A stretch of 64,000 bases of DNA from Saccopteryx bilineata. Its lineage: Eukaryota > Chordata > Mammalia > Chiroptera > Emballonuridae. The translations under genes were made by a program, and so were the position numbers. Numbering within the stretch: position 1 is the stretch's first letter; each line of letters begins with the position of its first letter. The stretch covers positions 15,873,632 through 15,937,631 of the forward strand of contig NC_089493.1 in assembly GCF_036850765.1 (NCBI RefSeq), in the 5' to 3' direction. A model generated the notes under the pieces. It did no database searches and was not told the origin of the DNA. It saw only the letters and a list, made by a program, of their open reading frames with translations. Below, piece by piece: positions 57,076-64,000 of the stretch.

Positions 57076-58090
57076 CTTGCAAGCTAATACGCTAACTTGC
57101 CACAGTGTTTTGGATGAGGACAGAAGACATGAGATTTCTAGGTCAGAGACAGGGGACTTTATTACAGCACAGGAGGCAGCATGAGATTTGTGCTCATGCC
57201 AGTTTCTCATGTCCCCCCCTCATGGGACAACACAAAAGTACTATGGTAAGGCTATGTAATAGGCAAGGAAACTCAAGTTTATTTAAATGAACTACAAATA
57301 AATATACCCTTTGTACCAGAGGGAGATTTATTATTTATTATATGGGACAGAAATAAATCTTCCCCCTTAATTTTGAGTGAGATATTGTCACATCCAGCGT
57401 TCTTTCTGTATAAACATCCTTGAAAAGATAGTTGAAAACAAAAGACAGAACTTTGTCTAAAGAATGCACAGAATTGCAAGAGAAACATGAAAATTTATCT
57501 CCCCAATATATTCTTTTCTCTTTTCTCCACTGTGTTTGGATATAGCAAACCTTTTCATGAGTATACTACTCTGTCAACCACTCTAACTATACCATCGCCA
57601 ACAGGGATCAGCAACCAATCCATTCAATTTGTCTTATGCAGTGTTCAAGGATACTGTTCACAGAATTCCAAGCAGAAGGATGAGGCTGATTTGTATAGTA
57701 TTGACCTCAACCATGCCACTTGGGGTCAGGGATTGACCCAGGGAGCTGAACAAATCCCAAAACCCTCCAGTCTACCTTATAAAGTGAGGTAGCATTTTTA
57801 TTAAATTTTGTATTGACTTTTCCACTTGGTCCAAGGCATGAATCAAGGTACAGTGGGATATATTAACAATCACATGGACTAAACCTTAACTTACAAAGAG
57901 AAAGTCTAGCTCTGTTCAGTCTGTCATCCATAACAACATTGGTCAATGAGTTGAATCTGGCCTGAATGCCTTTCATTGATGACTTATAAAATCAAGAACA
58001 GATTTTGTGTCATCTTTTCTAATTGAATGACCCACATTGTATGAAAAATTGACAAGAGTGCTCATAAATAAAAATTCTATTTAGACTTAG
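57076..58090. other. Unassigned sequence, possibly old retroelement debris
   Basis: Text such as 'ggggactttattacagcaca' and 'acttggtccaaggcatgaat' looks like a decayed repeat, but I cannot place it. The frames at 57105 and 57487 have no domain support. Confidence 0.25.
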
Positions 58091-59454
58091 ATATAAAATG
58101 GGTTTTGAAAATGAATTTCTTGACAATAATAACTCCACCAGTTTTTGTACATGAATGTGGTTTTGCTTCTATCCAACATGAAAGGTACATATTTGTATAA
58201 ATGCATTCATATAGATATCATTTTACTTGTATACAACTAACCTGGGAATTTTGACTTTCTCTTTCAATTCTTCTAGCTCTTTTCACACTGTGGGTTTGGT
58301 TAGTAGGATACCTTCCACAATAATGTTGAGTAAATTAAAAAAATGAGAAATGCCAAACATACCTATTGATTTCTAGTTTTCTTGTTTTGTAAGGTGAGCA
58401 AGCTTATGGTTGGCATTCCCCAGACAGCTTAGAGAACCTCACTTTACTTAACATCAACACTTGGTTACTTTTCACACAAAAAACAAAGAATTTTAAGATT
58501 TTTATCTTTTTAAGAAATTACTTTTTAAAATATTCAGAATCATAAAAAATCACAAAAATTTAGCAAGCTAGCACAGTATAAAGAACAATTGTTATCTAGA
58601 CAAAATATACAGAGGTGACAGATTTAAATACAATTATTTTAACAGAATGTAAACTGAATTCTAGTTTTATGCTATTTTATGCCACAGATGTAACTTATTC
58701 TTTGTATATTAGTAATCCAGTTCTTTATCTTTTGAATAAAGCCATAAACAGTGAGCCAACTTTGAAAATTTTTTATACATTTTCTTACTTCTTTCAAACC
58801 CATTATTTGCAAGTATTTTAAATCAAAGTGAACAAACATTACTACTCTTCAGATTTTCTACCACTTAAAGATGCTGTTGACTATCTTATTTTCACCTACT
58901 GCCACAAAGAAGCAATTTCACTGTGACACAATTATACCCTTTTTCCCAATAACACATCTATTGTATTTTCATTTATATATCTTTTGCAACCATTGTGCAG
59001 AGTGCACAGCGTTATCAAAACATAATAGCAACAATTTTTAATCAAAGTAATTGCCTTCTGTTCCTTCAGAGAACAGAAAGATATTGAGGCAGGTAATGGT
59101 CACTTTCTGTTGTACCAAACCCTGATCAGAACAACAAAACTCAAGAGGACTATTTGTGACACATGAGCACACACTATATATTCCATTCAGTCACAAACAA
59201 TTATTTTACATTTCTTAAAATAGTAAATAAAAATATGCCTCTCAATATGGCCCAGTGTTGCCTACCAATCCCTTATAACCTTACCTATAGCCACTTTAAT
59301 CTATACAAAAATAAGAAACAAAGGTAGATATGTGTTGAAACTATGATAGAAACTAGTGTTTCTGTCAGAGGTATGGCAGACATTTTTACTAAGATAGCAC
59401 ATGGGGATTGAATAAATGATGATAATCGAAAGCATTATAAGAATTAATCAGCTC
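58091..59454. other. Unassigned AT-rich sequence
   Basis: No repeat or gene recognised in 1.36 kb. Confidence 0.4.
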
Positions 59455-59765
59455 TGTCCAGCTGCTCAATGGATGGAGCATGTGCCCAACATATGGACAT
59501 CCTGGGTTTGATTCCTGGTAGGAGTATAAAGGAGAAGTGACCATCTGCTTCTCTTTTCCTCCCTCTCACCCTTGTTTTCCTCCTCCTTTTCCACAGCTAG
59601 TGGCTAGATTGGTTTGAGTGTTGCTCAGTTGGTTAGTCTGAGTGCATCAGCCTCAGACACTAAAAATAGCTTGGTATTCAAGCATTAGCCCGAGACAGTG
59701 TTGAGAGGTGGATCCCAGTCAGGGAGCATGCAGGAGTCTGCCTCACTATCTCCCCTCCTCATAAT
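59455..59765 (+). mobile_element. Old, variant tRNA-headed SINE, forward
   Basis: It shares 'gaccatctgcttct' and 'tggatcccagtcagggagca' with the 'ggccctggcc' family, but has the head 'gctctgtccagctgctcaat' and a different middle. An old side branch or a strongly diverged copy. Confidence 0.6.
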
Positions 59766-60135
59766 TTAAATATTTGAAAAATATAATTGTCACACCATTT
59801 TTACATAGGTATTGGAGGCCATGCAAGGTAATTTGAACCGTGAAATAACTTATAGTGTACTTAGTTATTATAAATTAAATTTTAATAGAAAATAAACACA
59901 GATTTTGAAAAAAATATTATTCATGTTTTATACTAAAGCAAACATGTTTTAAAAGCAGTATTTGTTCAAAAATTTAGCTCATCTAGAAATATTGCATAAA
60001 TTTTTACTCTGATTTTATATGCCAATTAAAAATAACTTTTAGTTTCTGTTAAAATACTGCAATGTTTTCCATCGCCACCCTTGTTCTGCTAATTTAATAT
60101 ATCAACTGCGTTCAGTTGCTTTTAAACTTGGGTCA
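59766..60135. other. Unassigned AT-rich sequence
   Basis: Nothing recognised. Confidence 0.4.
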
Positions 60136-60151
60136 AAAAACTCAACACTGT

Positions 60152-60493
60152 GCCTGACCAGGTGGTGGTGCAGTGGATAGAGCATTGGACTGGGATGCAG
60201 AAGGACCCAGGTTCAAGACCCCGAGGTCGCCATCTTGAGCGCGGGCTCATCTGGTTTGAGCAAAAGCTCACCAACTTGGATCCAAGGTTGCTGGCTCGAG
60301 CAAGGGGTTACTCAGTCTGCTGAAGGCCCACGGTCAAGGCACATATGAGAAAGCAACCAGTGAACAACTAAGGTGTCGCAACGCACAACGAAAAACTAAT
60401 GATTGATGCTTCTGATCTCTCCATTTCTGTCTATCTGTCCCTGCCTATCCTTCTCTCTGACTTTGTTTCTGTAAAACAAACAAACACACAAAC
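60152..60493 (+). mobile_element. tRNA-headed SINE with internal 20-bp repeats, forward
   Basis: Same family as 17306, with head 'gcctgaccaggtggtggtgc', B-box-like 'aggttcaagacc' and the 20-bp body units. The tail is (AAAC)-like. The duplication AAAAACTCAACACTGT is exact at 60136-60151 and 60494-60509. Confidence 0.88.
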
Positions 60494-60509
60494 AAAAACT
60501 CAACACTGT

Positions 60510-60700
60510 AACTTCAGAAAAATGGTAGAACCAACAAATAAATTCAGTAGTTAGTACTTAAAACTAATTGAAACAAATAAACTAATATATTATATAAGCT
60601 ATTTACTAATTCATTCAAGAAACTTTAATCCTATTAAAAAACACACACCCATATATATACACAACCCAGGACAGCTGGTTTTACAAGTGAATTATACCAA
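60510..60700 (+). repeat. Old L1 ORF2 fragment, left part
   Basis: 'cccaggacagctggttttac' followed by 'aagtgaattataccaa' corresponds to the L1 segment for PGPDGFTSEFYQ in the reverse transcriptase. Upstream resemblance is weak. The part continues at 61103 after the SINE. Confidence 0.55.
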
Positions 60701-61102
60701 TTTTTTTTGAGGTTTTTTGTTTGTTTGTTTATTTGTTTGTTTGTTTTTTCAGTTTTTATTTTATTTATTTATTTTTTTACAGGGACAGAGAGAGAATCAG
60801 AGAGAGGGATAGATAGGGACAGACAAATGGAACGGAGAGAGATGAGTAGCATCAATCATTAGTTTTTTGTTGCAACATTAGTTTTTTGTTGTTCATTGAT
60901 TTCTTTCTCATATGTGCCTTGACCGCAGGCCTTCAGTAGACCGAGAAACCCCTTGCTTGATCCAGCAACCTTGGGTCCAAGCTGGTGAGCTTTGCTCAAA
61001 TCAGATGAGCCCGCGCTCAAGCTGGCGACCTTGGGGTCTCAAACCTGGGTCCTCTGCATCCCGATCTGACACTCTATCCACTGCACCACCGCCTGGTCAG
61101 GC
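60701..61102 (-). mobile_element. tRNA-headed SINE, reverse, inside an old L1
   Basis: Reverse copy of the 17306 family. The reverse-strand head 'gcctgaccaggcggtggtgc' and the T/G-rich (TTTG)n tail at 60718-60746 are visible. The duplication TGAATTATACCAA is exact at 60688-60700 and 61103-61115. Its target is L1 ORF2 sequence, so the L1 fragment is older than this SINE. Confidence 0.9.
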
Positions 61103-61140
61103 TGAATTATACCAAATTTTAAGGAAGAGAACTCCAGTGA
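61103..61140 (+). repeat. Old L1 ORF2 fragment, right part
   Basis: Short continuation ('attttaaggaagaga') of the L1 frame after the SINE; it matches FKEE of the L1 segment. It ends soon after. Confidence 0.5.
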
Positions 61141-64000
61141 CTTTTGCACTTTTTAACAAAACAACTTTATTGAAGTAAAATGGATGTACAATTAAGGGCA
61201 TGTTTTAAGTCTGTTAGAAGCTCTGGTCTATTTGGGACCCACAAGGGTCCAGGATGATGTTATATGTAACTACCAACCAGTGCGCATGCTTACTGACTAA
61301 TCAGAAAGCAACAGCACTAGAACAGCTCCCCCGGGGATTGCTCTTTAGTTCCTGAATATAAGGTGATGGGTTGTCCCATGTGGATCTTGGGGAGAGCATT
61401 TTATCATTGGCCCTAACGCTCAGAGCAGGGAGTTAAGGAAGCTGTTGTTTACTAATTATTATTGATGCATTTTAAGATTTTATTAGCTGGTTTGACCAGC
61501 TTTGTTCTTTTTGGCATATCATCAATTTACAGGGTGGATCATTTCAAAAAGAAACAAAGCACTGATTTCCAAATTTTGATATACTGGGTTGATCTCAGAA
61601 GTTTGTTTAAAAGGCAGATACTCACAGTCCAACCCTTAAGATTCCAGGAAAGTTGGTTTGGGGTAGGGTCCAGGATTCTGAACTTTGAACAAGTTCCTTA
61701 AGATTATTTCAATGCATCGTGTCCATGACTTAAAACCAGAGGCTGCCAAGCACGAACAAAGAAGCCCTTCCTTTGGTGAAACCATATGGCAGTGAAGTAT
61801 ATCATGTTATTATTCCATTTAGTTTAGTAGCTGATGCATGTAAAATAATTGAAATCAGTTGAAAAATAATTTTATGCAACTTTCTTGTAAAATTCCTTAC
61901 CAGTGCCAATCATTTGGTATTGTAACAGAGTGTTTTCCACTGAACACAACCCAAGGGAATGGCCCCTTTCTCATCTTTGCCTCTCAGCTTCTGCTTCATG
62001 ATGTAATGGTCCCCTTACTACTTTTGCCTTAGAGATCAAGAAAGGTCGCTGATGATCTTAATGTTTGAAATAGGCCTTAGACAACAACTTTCATTCCTGG
62101 AGATGCATTTCTAAAAAAGTGGCTCTAACAGGGTCTGGAGCCTTTCAGTCAATCATTGCTTTTTCTGAATCACTCCCCCACTCACCTTCTCTAAGGGGCC
62201 GTGTTCAGCTGGAGAAATAAACACAACAACATAAAAATGGGAATTTGGGGAACAACAGCAGATGCAAACCAGTCTATTTCCTTCCACCTGAATCAGAATC
62301 TTTTGAGAGTTGGACCCTATGAACTTGCACTTGAGCAAACATTAAGGAGGGATCTCAGGCATAGGGATGTTTGAGGACGTTGATTTAGTCCTGGGCGGTG
62401 TTGCTCCTAGCCCTCCCACCTACCGAATCTCTCTGGGAATCCCCAGAGTCAGGTCTTGCCAAACACTATGGTTTCTTTTTACTCTCCCACCATCCTACTC
62501 ACAAAACACTCTTTCCTGAATACCGTGAATACAGTGGCTTTGCTTTTCCAATTTGTATATTATAGACTTAAAATGAGAGGACGTGATCGGAAAATAAGAA
62601 TTCACCCTACCTCCCACCTTTGGCTAATTCTTAATGGAGTAAGGAGAACATGAGTGGTAGGTGTTTATGGTTACTGAAAAGACTCATTTATTGTTATTTT
62701 TTAAATTTTAACTTTACAGTCATATTTTTGGGGCACTAAAGCAGTTCTTTAAGCTCAGTCTCCTTTGCTGATTCTTCTATATCTAATCATAGGCATTCTT
62801 CATGATTCTGCCTCGCCTTGGAAATGGAGGAGAAATGATTATTTTTCCAGACGTTTTCTCCTATGGTCTTTCCTCTTATCATCATTTTCTTCATCTCTCC
62901 AGGTTCTGAACTCAGGTTTGACCCTTGCCATGAAATCTCTTGTTTCCTTCAAGGAGTATGGCTCCAACTCTGTCTCCTGAACTCCAGGGCTGCCGGACTT
63001 GGTTTTGACTTTTAAACTCTGCCTAGATGCATCATCTGTCATAAATTGGCAGCCTTTTCTTTTTCTCACTAACTATCTAATTCCTGTGGAAAGTAGCTGA
63101 TATTCTATGAAACCCGCATCCCTGTAAATCTGTATCATTTTAAGCTTTTTTTTTTTTTTAAAAAAATATGAAATTCTCTGAAATATTATTTTGAAATTCT
63201 TTGTGGGCCACACACTAATCTTGTGTTTTTCAGTTTTGCTTTTGTTCCCTTGCCTCGCTTTCTAATTCCTCTGGCTTTCTGGTATCCCTCTTGCCCTGAG
63301 CATATTCTACAAAGGAATTGATGGTTTTATGATTAAAGTCAACGTGGTTTCAGATCTCCCCAGAAATATTCTAAATATACGCGTTTCATCTCACTGCAAG
63401 ACCTGGTAGTTTCTCAAACGCTCAGCTACTTATTTCAAGGTCTTTGTGATTTCTTGATGTGTGCTGGTGTTATTTGCCCTCCCTTGCCCATGTGTCTCCG
63501 TTTGCATTGCCTGAAAAGTGTGTGCACACCCCAGAACAAAGAAGCATGCTCCCAGCCACAGGGAAAAGCACTGCTTCCGCCATGGGCAGCTGATTATTCC
63601 TGAGTGTGCCCTGCGCCTAGCAGTGGATTTAGAAGTAGACAACCATCAGGAATTGTTACAATTAAATAAAATATCCATCGGTTGTTCTAAGGCACGTGAT
63701 TATAACAACTGAAGACTCAGTCTTTTATAGTCTGCATAAGGTATGGTGTAGCAGTTCATACTGGGGGCAGAGATGTCTGTCTGCAGGTCTGCAAATATAC
63801 TTAGCTTCCTGGAAAGCCATTCTTAAGCTTCACATTGACATACAGCAAATAATAATAAATAAATTAAAATAATAAAATAAAATAAAATTTACTATATGCT
63901 CATCCATGAAAAGCAAGAAAAGTCTGGAAACTTGTACTTCAAAGCTGCCCTTAAACAACAAAATGATAACACTGCTGTCTGATAGATGAACAGAACTATC
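61141..64000. other. Unassigned sequence at the end of the window
   Basis: No supportable gene. 61145-61200 may be an old L1 3' end ('aactttattgaagtaaaatg'). 61215-61440 is GC-richer, LTR-like, and not identified. 62150-63720 is ordinary unique sequence. An AT-rich 'aataaaataaaataaaattt' stretch lies near 63865-63892. Confidence 0.35.

Overview
The window is nuclear DNA of a placental mammal, most likely a bat. It carries repeated full-length and truncated LINE-1 (L1) copies, several families of tRNA-headed SINEs that I recognise from bats (horseshoe-bat lineage the best guess), recently mobilised non-autonomous hAT transposons that bats are known for, and an old layer of MIR, L2, MLT1/MLT2 and L1M remnants shared by placental mammals. 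I found no supportable host protein-coding gene, tRNA, rRNA or CRISPR array. Every long open frame is an L1 protein or its shadow. The window therefore reads as an intergenic or intronic, AT-rich stretch shaped by transposons.

Layout. 1-1298: single-copy sequence with one MIR. 1299-8993: a full-length L1 (here L1-A) with 14-bp target-site duplications, a 2.4-kb 5' UTR containing tandem GC-rich monomers, an intact ORF1, a long inter-ORF spacer and an ORF2 broken by two frameshifts. 9008-37200: old repeats with younger SINEs and hAT elements inserted, including a SINE inside a short inverted-repeat transposon (22498-22950) and a CpG-retaining unique block (34300-35560). 37216-44650: one SINE, one hAT element, another SINE and long unassigned stretches. 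44665-45421: a 5'-truncated L1. 46449-46821: a young SINE. 47855-53803: a second, differently built full-length-like L1 (L1-B) with a short 5' UTR and four ORF-breaking lesions. 54255-57075: ancient L1M sequence. 59455-61140: nested SINEs and an old L1 fragment. 61141-64000: mostly unassigned.

How the parts relate. The two large L1 copies show what an active element once encoded: an RNA-binding coiled-coil ORF1 protein and an endonuclease/reverse transcriptase ORF2 protein. The SINEs have A-rich tails and 11-16 bp target duplications of the kind made by that L1 machinery, so they were probably mobilised by it in trans. The hAT-type elements have 8-bp duplications and terminal inverted repeats but no transposase, so they needed a transposase encoded elsewhere.

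The most interesting material is in L1-A: tandem promoter monomers that each restart an antisense open frame, an exact CRE palindrome at the 5' end, a 79-codon frame overlapping the ORF2 start, a changed endonuclease catalytic residue, and an unusually early 3' end. Names of old repeat families come from recalled consensus patterns, not from a search, and their boundaries are approximate.
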